Shown: positions 44,961 through 56,415, counted from the first letter of the stretch. The stretch is DNA of 64,000 bases from Quercus robur (GCF_932294415.1 NC_065542.1:44171942-44235941); one strand, 5' to 3'. Numbers and translations: made by a program. Notes: generated by a model not told the origin, from the letters alone.

Positions 44961-47900
44961 GGTTCTGAATCTGTCACATGTTTATTTTGGGATTTTTTTT
45001 GGAATATTTATTGTTGGGTTTTGATAGATCTGATACTTATAAACGTATGGTGCTTTTGATTACCTTTATTTTGAGGTTTAATTCCCATAAATAATCGTAC
45101 GCGCTTACATGTGATAAATTGCAAATTTTAAGGACCCCAAAACCATTGGTGATAAGACTTGTGCCCTGCTTTTCCTTTGTCTAATGGAAGACCCAAGCTT
45201 TCTCTTGTTTGGTCTAAAAAAATTGAGAAATCCAATAAATAGTTGTCTCCCACTTGGCACCCAAAACCACAAGGAATAAGAATCATCTAAGCATATCCCT
45301 CAAATCAATAGTTTTCAAGAAGATAAAGTTACTGTGTTTTCCTCAAACATGACGCCAACTAACATGAATGATTTTAAGACAAGCTGACACTAAAGATTAT
45401 AATATAACAAAGTTGAAATTTTAGATTGAATTGATTTAATGCAATTGTTGAAATCACACAAGAGACTAATATTGGCATGATTTCATCCTAGATCCTGGTC
45501 GATCGCAGGAGAGTCGATGATAAGTTATGTTCACACTTCACACAACTCTTATGAAGTTCCAAGTAAATTTGATGATGGGTACAGATGGATCCACAATAGA
45601 TACATCTTAATACATTGCTGATGTGATGCAAATAAGAATAGCATGTGTGTTAGTGTGTATGTTATTGGATCTGACACTTCTAAATCAGCTGTACTTTAGC
45701 ATTTACTAATTTATATTCGTGGATCGAAATCAATTCTTCAATTGATCCAATATTCTATTTCAGTAGATCCACCTAATGTAATACAACAATAAGTGTAACA
45801 TAGTATTTCAAAGGCATAAAATGTTTGAGAATGTTTTCATAGTCAAGCTGTGTTAAATTGTCACTTCTTTTCCAATATAATAAATTTGAAATAAAAAAAA
45901 TCGTTCTCAACATTCTTTCACATTGGAATGGGAAGTTTTCATTATTGCATAGAAAGTTTTAATATTTCAAGGGGGAAGTTGCCCCCTCCCCCAACCAATA
46001 ATGATTTGTAATTGGATCTTGCATGGTCTTGCTTTCAAATGCAATCTTGCCTAGAACTTTCTTAATTGGCAATTAGTCGTGAACTTTTGAGTATCATAAT
46101 ATCACTGACTTTTTCTCTTGTTGTTCTGTGGCTGAACTAGCACATTGTCCTTTTTTTTTTTTTTTTTTTTTTTGTGTGGCTGAACTAGCATGTATGGTTA
46201 CCCAGCAACATTGTCCTGGCTGGAGTTGTTGCATTTATGTCTTTTGTTTTAAAACCGTTATGGAGCAGAACTAATGGTTTTGCTTGTCTTGTCCAAAAGT
46301 GCCATCAAATTGGTGATTTTGACATCATAAGGAGTGGTTCACCAACATGTGTTTGTTGGCTTCTGAAGAGTTTTAAGTAGATTTTTGCTGTTTGAAAGTT
46401 TCTTATGTAGAGTAGATTGTTGGCAGTACCATGCCTATTCTATAAGATAAAATTGCTTCTTGATGCCATGGCCCTTTAATCAGGGGCGGGGCCACCTTAA
46501 GGCCACCCAGGACCACCCTGACCTAATTTTTTTTTTTTAATATATATAATAATTTAAAATTTTTTATTTGTCTATCCTTCAAAAAAAATTTGGGAACACC
46601 CTCAGTTTTTTTTATGCCAAGAAAATTAAATTTTGCTCCATAATTTGTTCTACATTCAATGGATGAATGATTGCTTGGTTGTGTACATTGAAAGAGATGT
46701 AGCTTGTAGCATTGATAATGAGACCATCATGTATCAATTTCAAAATATGAAAACTCTTAAAAAGCAATTGTAAACTTTATGTATTTGCTTGTTTTTTTAT
46801 TGTTGTTGTTGTCAATATATGAATTTCTCTTTTTATTAGATTGTGTAATTTATGCTTTTTAAGGAATACCCTGAGAAAAATTCCTAGAGCCGCCACTGCC
46901 TTTAATTCTGTCATTACCGTTTGGGATCTAATTACTTGTCTTGAAGATGCAGAAAAATCTTGTAAAATGGGAAAAAAATATAAAAAAAATCTTAATTTTT
47001 CTGGTATTGAGATTTTGTTGACATTGGTTCTTTCTATTTGTGCTACATATTATTGAATCGGGTGGTTGCATTTCAGCAACCTGTTGTCTTAGTTTTGTTT
47101 TCTCCACTGACGTTCTTATTAAATTCTTGCAGCAGTCAGGTTGTGGGATGGCCTCCTATAAGATCATATAGAATGAATAGTTTGGTCAACCAAGCAAAAT
47201 TACCAGCCACTGAAGAATTCAACTCACTGATTGGGAACAGTAAAAACAGCAATACTGTGGCTGGGAAGGGAACTAACAATTGCAGTGACAAGAACAATGG
47301 TAGTGCCAAAGAAAATGGGCGCTTAAGGAGTTCTCTGTTTGTGAAGGTGAATATGGATGGAACTCCTATTGGAAGGAAGGTTGATCTGAGTGCACACAGA
47401 TGCTATGAAACCTTGGCACAAACTCTGGAGGATATGTTTCACACATCAACTTCAACAATAAGCTCAATACGTGAGTGTTTCTTATACCATTTATTTTAAA
47501 TTTCAGAATAAAGAGTCAAGAACCCTTTCAAAGACTGATTTTATGGTTTAAAAAGCCAGGTCTCTCTGCACAATTAATTGTTGTTTACTTCTATGTTTTG
47601 TGCACAAGCTGACTTGGAATGTGACTCAAAAATGAAATATTGTGATGTTTTGTTATCTTATTAGCTTTTAATAAATCCAGATTGGGTAATTTGAGATCTA
47701 TGTTCACTAGTTAATGTGAGTTACATGTGTTAGTTTACTTCTTATATAAGCAAAGCTTTCAAGTTACAATTTGAAACTTTGGTGTTAGCCTTTGTACATT
47801 CAAAAACTGATTCCTTAATATTGAGTCTATTTCCATTGAGTATTCCAACAATTTTTAAATTTCCATATAGGAACAATAATATTTTCTCTAAATTTTGAAG

Positions 47901-49256
47901 CAGTAGAAGCATTGGATAATTTAAGATTGAAGCAAAATGTCAAATCTAAGAACTGCTTTTCATCCAATCCTTCTTCATTGATTTTGTCTTGGATGATAGT
48001 GTGTGTTTATAGTTATTCATGATTTGGATTTTATTTTATTTTATTTTTATGTCTTTTAAACTAAGTGGTGGTGGTGGCAATTGATTAGGATCAAGTGGGG
48101 AGGAACATGACAAAGCAACAAGATCATCAAAAATGCTGGGTGGATCATCTGATTTTGTGCTTACATATGAAGACAAAGAGGGAGACTGGATGCTTGTTGG
48201 GGATGTTCCTTGGGGGTATGTATACTATGTTTCATCATTATCTGATCTGGTTATGAATGGCCTAGGAATTCATGAGGATAAGGTTCTCAGTACTGTGACA
48301 CTGCCATGTCCACCTAGTACTTAATTTGTTACTTAGGTGTTGTGTTGGCATTGCCTGGTTACCACGGTCATAATGCAGGTGATGGTTGTTTTGTTAGGCA
48401 ATGTGTCAATAACTGCCTGGATTCTTAATACATGAACTTGAGTTGTTTTATAGAAATATGCAAGATTGGTGCAAGACACTTGCAGCCATTAATCTCATTG
48501 AATTTATTTGGCAAAGGGCCATTGAATTTATCCTAAATTGATCAAAAACTCATCTTAATTATTTTTCATTCCAATTTCTTTGTGTCATGATGTGTACTAT
48601 GAATCAATTGTTAGCTTTGAATTTGAGTTATGTTTGTTGGAAATGCTAGGAAGAGCTCACTATAATGTTAAATGGGGTATAACCTTGGAACTATGAACCT
48701 TATTGCTGCTGAGGTTCAAAGTTTCAGGTCATGTAGGTGGGGGAGAACTTCAATGAAGTGCTCTCTTGATAATTGTCTTCCATGCTCCATGTGTGAACAT
48801 TCTGCGTTTTATTCTAGGATTTATGTTCCATGACAAATGTGAGAGTAAAGAATGTTGAGTCTTGGAATAGGTAAAAAAAAAACAGAAATTAATAAATCAA
48901 GATCATAGAAATGAACTTTGAGCTGAGTTTGTCTTTTTTAGTAAATTTTATGTACTCTTGGTGATTTTATCCTCTACCTTTTGATCTCTGTTTTGTCATA
49001 TAATCTGGTCTGATTATCTAAATTCTTTTCTTTTATTCTTTAAATTGCATTCAGGATGTTCATTAACTCTGTAAGGAGGCTAAAAATTATGAGGACATCT
49101 GAAGCTAAGGGACTTGGTAAGTAGCTTTGCAATCAACACTAGGTTTCAGCTCTAGAAAGCTGCATTTCTGCTTGTATCATGTGGTAAAATGACTCTTAAT
49201 CTGCAGCTCCAAGGTCAGAAGAAAGGAATGGGAGGCAAAGAACCAATCCCATCTAG
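44399..49256 (+). CDS. IAA11: Aux/IAA auxin-responsive repressor, IAA11/12/13 group (5 exons, 313 aa)
   Basis: Exons are 44399-44763, 47133-47470, 48089-48215, 49055-49116 and 49207-49256, all GT-AG, with the frame open to TAG. Domain I: EAR motif [10 protein letters not shown] (41-50), which recruits TOPLESS co-repressors. Domain II: degron [12 protein letters not shown] (126-137), bound by TIR1/AFB with auxin. Domains III/IV form a PB1 fold (about 188-297), with VKVNMDG (Lys193) on the basic face and [16 protein letters not shown] (261-276) on the acidic face. It works in the nucleus by binding ARFs and repressing auxin genes until degraded. [16 protein letters not shown] and DFPSVGS place it in the IAA11/12/13 clade. 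The adjacent MIK1-like gene favours IAA11. A Ser-rich run (83-97) is notable. Met22 (44462) is an alternative start. Confidence 0.93.
46127..46190. mobile_element. Poly(T) insertion with 16-bp duplication in Aux/IAA intron 1
   Basis: TGTGGCTGAACTAGCA is present at 46127-46142 and 46175-46190. The 32 bases between are CATTGTCC plus about 23 T and G. This is the structure of a minimal poly(A)-tail retroposition on the minus strand, or of a poly(T)-mediated duplication. Confidence 0.7.
46481..46898. mobile_element. hAT non-autonomous element (418 bp) in Aux/IAA intron 1
   Basis: Left terminus CAGGGGCGGGGCCACC and right terminus (complement) CAGTGGCGGCTCTAGG form inverted repeats. A perfect 8-bp duplication CCTTTAAT lies at 46473-46480 and 46899-46906. 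CAGNGGCGG termini with an 8-bp TSD are characteristic of plant hAT elements. There is no transposase. Confidence 0.9.
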
Positions 49257-49730
49257 ACCTGGTTTTCAGAACTTTAGCAACTGACGATACATGGCTTGAA
49301 AGAGATATACAAAAGAGAGAAAGTTACAGCATAGTCAATGCATTTTGAAAAGTAATGATTGATCCACGGCTCTTCTATTTGTTTTGGGTTGTGATTTTCT
49401 TGAATATATATATGTATATTTTTTCTGTTCAGTTGTTTTTGTTACTATACTCCTGGGAGTTCTATCCCTGCCTTTTGGAAGCCACAGGCATCTTAGTTTT
49501 CAATGCCATACTGCTATACACATGCATAGTTCAGTAAATATTGTTTGTTTATGCTGTAAATGTGAGTGTTTCAATGTGTTTGTTTTAAGCTTTCTGCAGG
49601 CTACAATGGGTCTTTTTTTATTATTATTGGTTAATGGAGAGATTTTGAATGTGTTGGGTAAAATCCTTCATGGGAAAACTTCACGGCCTACAAAATTATG
49701 ATCTTTTATTGAAGGCCTGATTTAGTGCCC
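49257..49730 (+). other. 3' UTR and downstream flank of the Aux/IAA gene
   Basis: Probable 3' UTR; no coding sequence. Confidence 0.5.
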
Positions 49731-49787
49731 GTTTGTTTCGGAAAGCGTGTTTTGAAAAACGCTTAACCAATTTTTGCGTTTGGTAAA

Positions 49788-49825
49788 CTCAAAACGCAAC
49801 TTTTTTATAAAAGTTGCGTTTTGAG
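49788..49825. repeat. Perfect 17-bp palindrome with 4-base loop
   Basis: CTCAAAACGCAACTTTT (49788-49804), loop TTAT, and exact complement AAAAGTTGCGTTTTGAG (49809-49825). Confidence 0.97.
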
Positions 49826-50362
49826 CATTGAGAAAAAACTGAGGAGAAATGCGGAAGGATTATGGACCCTCAGGGGTCCATAAATGAAAACGCGTTGTGT
49901 GCGTTTTGTATATTACCGTTGCAAATCCGAAAATTACCGAAATACCCATCAGTCTCTCACGCCCTCATCTCTCATCTGTGTCTTTTTTCTTCGTCTTCTT
50001 CCTCTTCGTCTTCCTCTGCTTCTTCACCGGTCTACCCCCACAATCAACAAAACCCATTTCAATCTTTGATATTCCGAACACAGAATCAACAAAACCAAAC
50101 CAAAAATAACTCAAAATCAACACAAAAACAACTTAAAATCAACTCAAATCCGGAAAACCCATCCCAAACCCAACTCAAAATCAACCCAAAATCCATAGAA
50201 AAAAAAAAACCCAAAATCCCAAAATCCTTATCTTCAGCTTCAATCATCTTTATCTTCATCTTCATCTTCATCATCATCATCATCATCATTATCTTCTTCT
50301 CTGGAGTGTGAAAAAAAAAGAATAAAGGATGAGTTCTGGCGTTGGTGACGATGGTTCCGATG

Positions 50363-50640
50363 TGTTCCGATTTGAAGTGCTAAGAGGAAAAAAAAAAAAA
50401 AAAAAGAAAAAAAAAAGAAGAAGAAGAAGCAGAGCTGTGTTCTGGACCGAAGTGCTAAGAGGCAAAAAAAAAAAAAAAAAGAAAAAAAAAAAGGAAGAAG
50501 AAGCAGATGGTGTTCTGGACCGAAGTGCTAAGAGGAAAAAAAGAAAAAAAAAAAGAAAAGAAGAAGAAGCAAATGGTGTTCTGGACCAAAGTGCTAAGGG
50601 GCAAAAAAAAGAAAAGAAAAGAAAGAGAGCTGGGAATGTT
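50363..50640. repeat. Four imperfect tandem copies of an A-rich ~65-90-bp unit
   Basis: Each copy starts GTGCTAAGRGG, continues through an A/G-rich run of variable length with GAAGAAGAAGC, and ends GTGTTCTGGACC. Variation is mostly in the A run. Confidence 0.9.
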
Positions 50641-50862
50641 CTGGAGTCTGGACTGAGAAGATGGTAGAGGAAAGAAGGAAAAAGTAAAAGAAAAGAGAGT
50701 GTGGTTGGTTACGTGGGTGGATGAGAAAAAAAGAGGAGAAAAAAGAAAAAGAAAAAAAAAGGAAGTAGAGCCACGTGTGTGGAGAGAAAAAAAAGGGAGA
50801 AAAAAGAAATTATATCATAATATTTTCACAATATTTTTACAATAAATTTTAAGGTAGACTAT

Positions 50863-51647
50863 TGTAGGGACACGATTGTTTAACGGCCCAGTAATGATGT
50901 TGGGCTCGCACATGAAAGATCCCTCACAATATGATTTATAGAGAGTGGGCTTGAAATGCTTGCCTTTGGTCATGGGGCGATGTTCCGGTCTTGATTTTAG
51001 AGGAATTCATATAGAAAAAGGAGTTGGGTTTGAACATTTAAGCCCTATAACGTCGCATCCTATGAGGTTGGACTCCTCGGACTTGGTCCGAAGATCCTTA
51101 AGGTCTTACCCCGGTTACCCAACAGGGGGTTTTTTCTGTGATGTCATGTGTTATTAAAATGTTTTCACCCATGGAGTCTTTCTCTTGGAGGTGGGATGGG
51201 AGGTTCTCCTTTCTTGTTTTTCCCCTCCTTCTTCCAGATTACTTACTTTCTCTTTTATACTCGCCGACGCTCGCTGTCCTTCGTCCACGTGTAGGGTCAA
51301 CCTTTCCAAGACTGATATTTGTCCCGTCAGTCTAATCCCAGAATCATTGGGGGTGGTTGATAAAGCCGAAGAATCCGGCTCTGCTGGATACAGAGTCTTA
51401 TCTGGGAAGGGTAATAAGGGCAGCTTTCCCGAGATATTTTAGATCTTCTTTCCAGTTTGGTCCTATACCATTTTTGCCCCTTTTCTCGGTGGAATTTTGG
51501 GTCTGCCGAGGACTGAACTGTCCTCGGCAACATCTCCGGGCCATTTGGACTTTATGTTATTGAGTTTGGGCCGTAGTCTTCTTTGGCTTGGGCCTTTGGA
51601 CTCCCCATGAGCAAGTGGACCTAACCCATACATTATTGGGCCCCACA
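50863..51647 (-). repeat. 3' LTR of the non-autonomous element
   Basis: On the minus strand it starts TGTGGGGCCC (51647) and ends TCCCTACA (50863). A TATA-like GTATAAAAGAG lies at about 51260-51250 on the minus strand. Confidence 0.95.
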
Positions 51648-51661
51648 ATAGCCCCTCAAAA
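51648..51661 (-). promoter_or_regulatory. Polypurine tract
   Basis: TTTTGAGGGGCTAT on the minus strand immediately precedes the 3' LTR. It is the expected plus-strand primer. Confidence 0.8.
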
Positions 51662-51699
51662 CCCTGCTGTCCGACTTCTTGGTTGGAAAGGGGGGTTTT

Positions 51700-52870
51700 G
51701 GTAATACCGAGCCTTTATCATGGCTCACTTAATTCAGCCTTTGACTGACGTTGGCGACTCTTCATCTACCCAGGAAACGTACCGGTCCACGAGGCGTTCC
51801 TCTTAATTTGTTCACGATGCGCTTATGCCGTCTGGTTATCCGAAGCGTGTCTTTAATGTCTTCCCTTTACGAGGCCTCTCGGATTTGACGGTTATTGATG
51901 GCGTGGGGGAGCGGAACGGGCATATTCTGGTTGGTGGATCTCCTTGGGGATCTGAACATATTAAGTACCCTCCCCTTCGTCCCCTATATAAAGAGAAGAA
52001 ACAAGAGTTGTTTCTCCCACAGATGAATCCCTTTAGTCCTCCCGAAATTTGAAACCCTTAGATTCCTTCCGGAGTTTACTTTTACTCTCTGGTTGTACCT
52101 CAACCTGAAATACACTCCCCATAGTAGTAAGCAATGAAAAAATCATTCCCCTCCTAGAAACACCATGTTCTAACGAAGCTCGAAATGGCTCGGTCAGGGC
52201 AAGGATGGCGGAGACTCAAGATTTGTCTTGCCTTCCTTTCAGCCAAAATCCGAAGCAGGGACTCGTCACGTCACACTTTCGGCGTGACTGAGCCGAGGAC
52301 GCACATCATCAGTACCACCCACTCTCTCATGAGCATATCTAACATGGCGCCAGTGTGTTAGGAGTCAGGACTGGGGCAGGGACTAAGTGCCCCTGCTTCT
52401 TCCTCTCTTCGTTCACTGGCGCCTCCCTTTGCCTCCCTTTCTTCTTCTTTCCACCACCAGATCCATCCTGGTGCTTTTCCTTCTCCCTCTTTTGCTCATT
52501 TCTCTTTCTTTTCATCTCTTCCCTCTTCCTCATTCATCTCCTCCATCTTCCTCATTCATCTCCTCCATCCTCTTCTTCCTTCTCCTTCATCTTCTTCTTC
52601 CTTCTCCTTCATCTCTTTCTAAAGAAGGTTCTTCTCTCAATATGAGCAATACTGAGGCAGAGATTGGAGAGACTTTGAAGACGAGTTTAAAAGACACCTG
52701 ACTGTTTACTTATTTGTATTGCGGATGTTATCGTTGCTTCGGCAGTTCACCTTTTGTATAGGCTTGTTTAAGCCCCTCTTTGTACGTTGTAATAATTTTT
52801 CATATTAATAAAAATTGTTGTTATTTTACTTCGCATGTTCTGTTTCTATGTTTTTACAAATTTGCAAACG
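51700..52870 (+). other. Antisense promoter-to-poly(A)-like cassette A inside the element
   Basis: On the plus strand (opposite to the element) a consensus TATA box CTATATAAAG (51984-51993) is preceded by GC-richer sequence. It is followed by a CT-rich leader (52380-52620), a tiny 17-codon frame from ATG 52642, and a 3'-end-like region with TTTGTACGTTGTAATAATT and AATAAAAATTG (about 52779-52813). The block at 52150-52300 includes CCAAAATCCGAAGCAGG. No significant protein is encoded. Inferred from signals only. Confidence 0.4.
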
Positions 52871-53158
52871 CTGCTCGGCACAATAATATAGCATTTGAAT
52901 TAATGACAACTAAGGCCAAAATACTTGCTAATAAAAAAATGTCACCATAACTTTAATAGAATTGTTTGACATAGCAATGCGTACCTGTGAATAACGATAC
53001 CTACCCGAAACAATGCCGAGATTAGAACTGGATGCTTTATGCGGTGTAGGAAGTAATCATCCGAAGACATATCACCCGTAAAAATGAACAGCCCCCTTAG
53101 GCTACCGAATAGTGGGGCGTCCCGCCATCATCCTAACACTCTTATTAGCCTTAACATT

Positions 53159-53330
53159 TTACGGTATTTGAGCCGAGGACTCTCCCCATCCGAGTAGTTG
53201 GCGTCCCAATAGGCTTGAGTCCGAGGACTTCGTAACGCCTTGGTTCTGTCCAACACTTTTTGAGTACTTGGTTTCCCCATAGGCTCGAGTCCGAGGACCA
53301 TAGTTCAGTTTCTCCCTTTCCTCAGGTATT
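53159..53330. repeat. Isolated copies of the 71-bp repeat unit
   Basis: Two diverged units with GTCCGAGGAC, CTTGGTTCTGTCCAACACTT and TTGGTTTCCCCATAGGC, about 1.4 kb from the main array. They are possible founders or escapees of the array. Confidence 0.8.
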
Positions 53331-53599
53331 TCACAAGGTGCCGAGCAGGAGGTTGTCCTCGGCAACGGCTATTCCTCGGCGTGGGCCGTAGTCCCTGGGC
53401 CCCCATGCAGAACAGGCCTGGGCCGCGAATTTACTAGGCCCACTAATTAAGAGGTATTTCTGTAGTCTTTGGTCACGCGATACTTTTTGGCGTCCCAATA
53501 TTTGAGGTGCGCCTTCACGAGACTCCTTTAATCTCATGGTTGCAGGTGGCGTTGGAAATTGAGCCGGAGACATTTTGTCTGTAGCGTTCCTTGGGACGC

Positions 53600-54340
53600 T
53601 GCGTGAATTAAATGCCACCACCTTATCTTTTTAAATAAATAGGAGAGAAAGTTGATTTACCTACGCACAAAATTTTCAGTTTCCTCCCTTAGTATATCAT
53701 GTTTGAGGCGAGGGTTGGGGAAAAGGAACTCTCTCCGCCACAGAGGCGCCGTGTCCTCCTGAGACTCAAAATAGTGAGGTACGGGCAAAGGAGGCATAAA
53801 TTCAAGAGAATATTTCGTTTCGACAGAGGGGAAAGGGCGTTTTTCCCTCTTTTAGTCAAAATCCGAAGCAGGTTCTGTTCATGCCAGAATTTTGGTGTGT
53901 CAGAAGAAAGATTCTCCGCCATTATCGCCTCTGCCTTGTTGCAGGCAAATTTTTGGTGAAGGCTCCTCAACTTCCGGCTCCCTGCACCTTTCCTTCAGCG
54001 GTGTGAGGCTCAAGTTGGGTTTCATGCACCTTTTCTTCAGCTACGCTAGCCTGAAGCTGGGCTCTCTCTGCACCCTTTCTTCGACGGTGCAGGCCCCAAG
54101 CTGGGTTCTTTTGCTGCCTGAGTTATGGGCATGTAAAAGCATTGAGGAAGAAATAGGTCTTGAAGCAGTAGCCAACCTCTCCTCTGTGCCACCTCCTCGG
54201 CTTTGTCTTATTCTCTTGTATCTTCCTTTTCAATTATGTAGTGAGCTTTGACATAAGCTGATTCCAGCTTTTCATTGTACGCTGTACTATTTCTTTGTTT
54301 TAGTAAAAAGGGAAATTTATTTACTTGTTTTGAATACTAT
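53600..54340 (+). other. Antisense promoter-to-poly(A)-like cassette B inside the element
   Basis: A TATA-like TTTTTAAATAAATAGG (about 53629) precedes an ATG at 53699 opening 86 codons of basic, low-similarity protein. The stretch 53855-53875 has TCAAAATCCGAAGCAGG, matching cassette A. The end has CATTGTACGCTGTACTATT and a T/A-rich tail (about 54275-54330), again parallel to cassette A. Probably a diverged internal duplication of that cassette. Confidence 0.4.
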
Positions 54341-54680
54341 TCTTTTCGCAACACTACTTGGTGAAAGGGTGTGCTCCATGTGTGTGTTTCTTCAATGATA
54401 CTTAGAGCGGGAAACCTTGAAACATAATCCAACTAATTCTGATTTACCAACACTACCAGGCATTACGACGATAATTCATAGTAAGTTAAACTTAGGAAAC
54501 TAACCGGGGTAACAATTGAATATTCTGTGATAAGTGCGAGAATACCGTCCGAGAATGATAATCTCTAAATAATCCATCCGAGGGGTTGACTGAGCAGTAG
54601 AGAACTCAGATTGTTCTTCAGGCGACATATTGCTCTATATTGCATTGATCCCTTTGGTGCTGAAGATCCGCAAGCAGAAA
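54341..54680. other. Interior of the non-autonomous element between cassette B and the array
   Basis: Unique-looking sequence; no gene seen. Confidence 0.5.
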
Positions 54681-54683
54681 GTA

Positions 54684-56176
54684 GTTGGTTTCCCCAAAGG
54701 CTTGGGTCCGAGGATCATACAAGGCCTCGGTTCTGTCCAAAACTTTTGAGTACTTGGTTTCCCCATAGGCTTGAGTCCGAGGACCATGCAAGGCCTTGGT
54801 TCTGTCCAAAACTTTTTAGAGTACTTGGTTTCCCCATAGGCTTGAGTCCGAGGACCATGCAAGGCCTTGGTTCTGTCCAAAACTTTTTGGAGTATTTGGT
54901 TTCCCCATAGGCTTGAGTTCGAGGACCATGCAAGGCCTTGGTTCTGTCCAAAACTTTTTGGAGTACTTGGTTTCCCCATAGGCTTGAGTCCGAGGACCAT
55001 GCAAGGCCTTGGTTCTGTCCAAAACTTTTTGGAGTACTTGGTTTCCCCATAAGCTTGAGTCCGAGGACCATGCAAGGCCTTGATTCTGTCCAAAACTTTT
55101 TGAGTACTTGGTTTCCCCATAGGCTTGAGTCCGAGGACCATGCAAGGCCTTGGTTCTGTCCAAAACTTTTTGGAGTACTTGGTTTCCCCATAGGCTTAAG
55201 TCCAAGGACCATGCAAGGCCTTGGTTCTGTCCAAAACTTTTTGGAGTACTTGGTTTCCCCATAGGCTTGAGTTCGAGGATCATGCAAGGCCTTGGTTCTG
55301 TCCAAAACTTTTTGGAGTACTTGGTTTCTCCATAGGCTTGAGTTCGAGGACCATGCAAGGCCTTGGTTCTGTCCAAAACTTTTTGAGTACTTGGTTTCCC
55401 CATAGGCTTGAGTCCGAGGACCATGCAAGGCCTTGGTTCTGTCCAAAACTTTTTTTGGAGTACTTGGTTTCCCCATAGGCTTGAGTCCGAGGACCATGCA
55501 AGACCTTGGTTCTGTCCAAAACTTTTTGGAGTACTTGGTTTCCCCATAGGCTTGAGTCCGAGGACCATGCAAGGCCTTGGTTCTGTCCAAAACTTTTTGA
55601 GTACTTGGTTTCCTCATAGGCTTGAGTCCGAGGACCATGCAAGGCCTTGGTTCTGTCCAAAACTTTTTGGAGTACTTGGTTTCCCCATAGGCTTGAGTCC
55701 GAGGACCATGCAAGGCCTTGGTTCTGTCCAAAACTTTTTGGAGTACTTGGTTTCCCCATAGGCTTGAGTCCGAGGACCATGCAAGGCCTTGGTTCTGTCC
55801 AAAACTTTTTGAGTACTTGGTTTCCCCATAGGCTTGAGTCCGAGGACCATGCAAGACCTTAGTTCTGTCCAAAACTTTTTTTGGAGTACTTGGTTTCCCC
55901 ATAGGCTTGAGTCCGAGGACCATGCAAGGCCTTAGTTCTGTCCAAAACTTTTTGGAGTACTTGGTTTCCCCATAGGCTTGAGTCTGAGGACCATGCAAGG
56001 CCTTGGTTCTGTCCAAAACTTTTTGAGTACTTGGTTTCCCCATAGGATTGAGTCCGAGGACCATGCAAGACCTTGGTTCTGTCCAAAACTTTTTGGAGTA
56101 CTTGGTTTCCCCATAGGCTTGAGTCCGAGGACCATGCAAGGCCTTGGTTCTGTCCAAAACTTTTTGGAGTACTTAT
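54684..56176 (-). repeat. Array of ~21 copies of a ~71-bp unit, open in all three minus-strand frames
   Basis: About 21 units of 69-73 bp run from 54684 to 56176, differing mainly in the T run of ACTTTTT(TT)GGAGTACTTGG and a few transitions. On the minus strand no frame contains a stop, and because 71 is 2 modulo 3 the reading cycles through three translations: KALHGPRTQAYGETKYSK, PRPCMVLGLKPMGKPSTP and NQGLAWSSDSSLWGNQVLQ. One open frame of 480 codons (56157-54715) results. The repeat lies next to the primer-binding site, in the leader position of the element. I regard the long frame as a by-product of the repeat and not a proven protein. Confidence 0.93.
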
Positions 56177-56396
56177 TTTCTTTTTCGCAGGTCAGCCCCT
56201 TGACCATGGCGGGGAGAGCTGACTTGAGGTCGGAAGCCCCTAGAGCTGCCCGTGCCGTTGGCGCTACAGGACGTAAGCCCTGGCACAAGTTTATGTCGGA
56301 ACAACAACTGCATGTCGCCGGAGATGGGGGAAAACCCACGAATCTCTGCTTGCTAGAGAGTTGACTCAAATGCCACCTGTGCCAACGTGCAAGCCT
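56177..56396 (-). other. Leader between primer-binding site and repeat array
   Basis: About 220 bp of GC-richer untranslated leader with no domain recognised. Confidence 0.5.
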
Positions 56397-56413
56397 TCCC
56401 ACAGACGGCGCCA
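56397..56413 (-). promoter_or_regulatory. Primer-binding site of the non-autonomous element
   Basis: TGGCGCCGTCTGTGGGA on the minus strand, two bases inside the 5' LTR. The TGGCGCC start is widespread in plant gypsy elements. I do not assign the tRNA. Confidence 0.85.
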
Positions 56414-56415
56414 AT

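Noticed and set aside
49862..50667. Frames rich in Ser, Lys and Arg downstream of the Aux/IAA gene
   Set aside because: They are translations of CT- and A/G-rich simple repeats; no conserved motif and no splice structure.
52355..52701. CT-rich 96- and 104-codon frames in cassette A
   Set aside because: Leu/Ser/Phe/Pro-rich frames caused by a polypyrimidine leader; not supported as protein-coding.
54715..56157. A 480-codon open frame (and overlapping long frames on both strands) as a protein gene
   Set aside because: It is generated by a stop-free tandem repeat read in rotating frames inside a non-coding LTR element. No domain, no splice context, and antisense frames are equally long.
54684..56176. 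CRISPR-like array
   Set aside because: The units are head-to-tail repeats without unique spacers, and the sequence is plant nuclear DNA.
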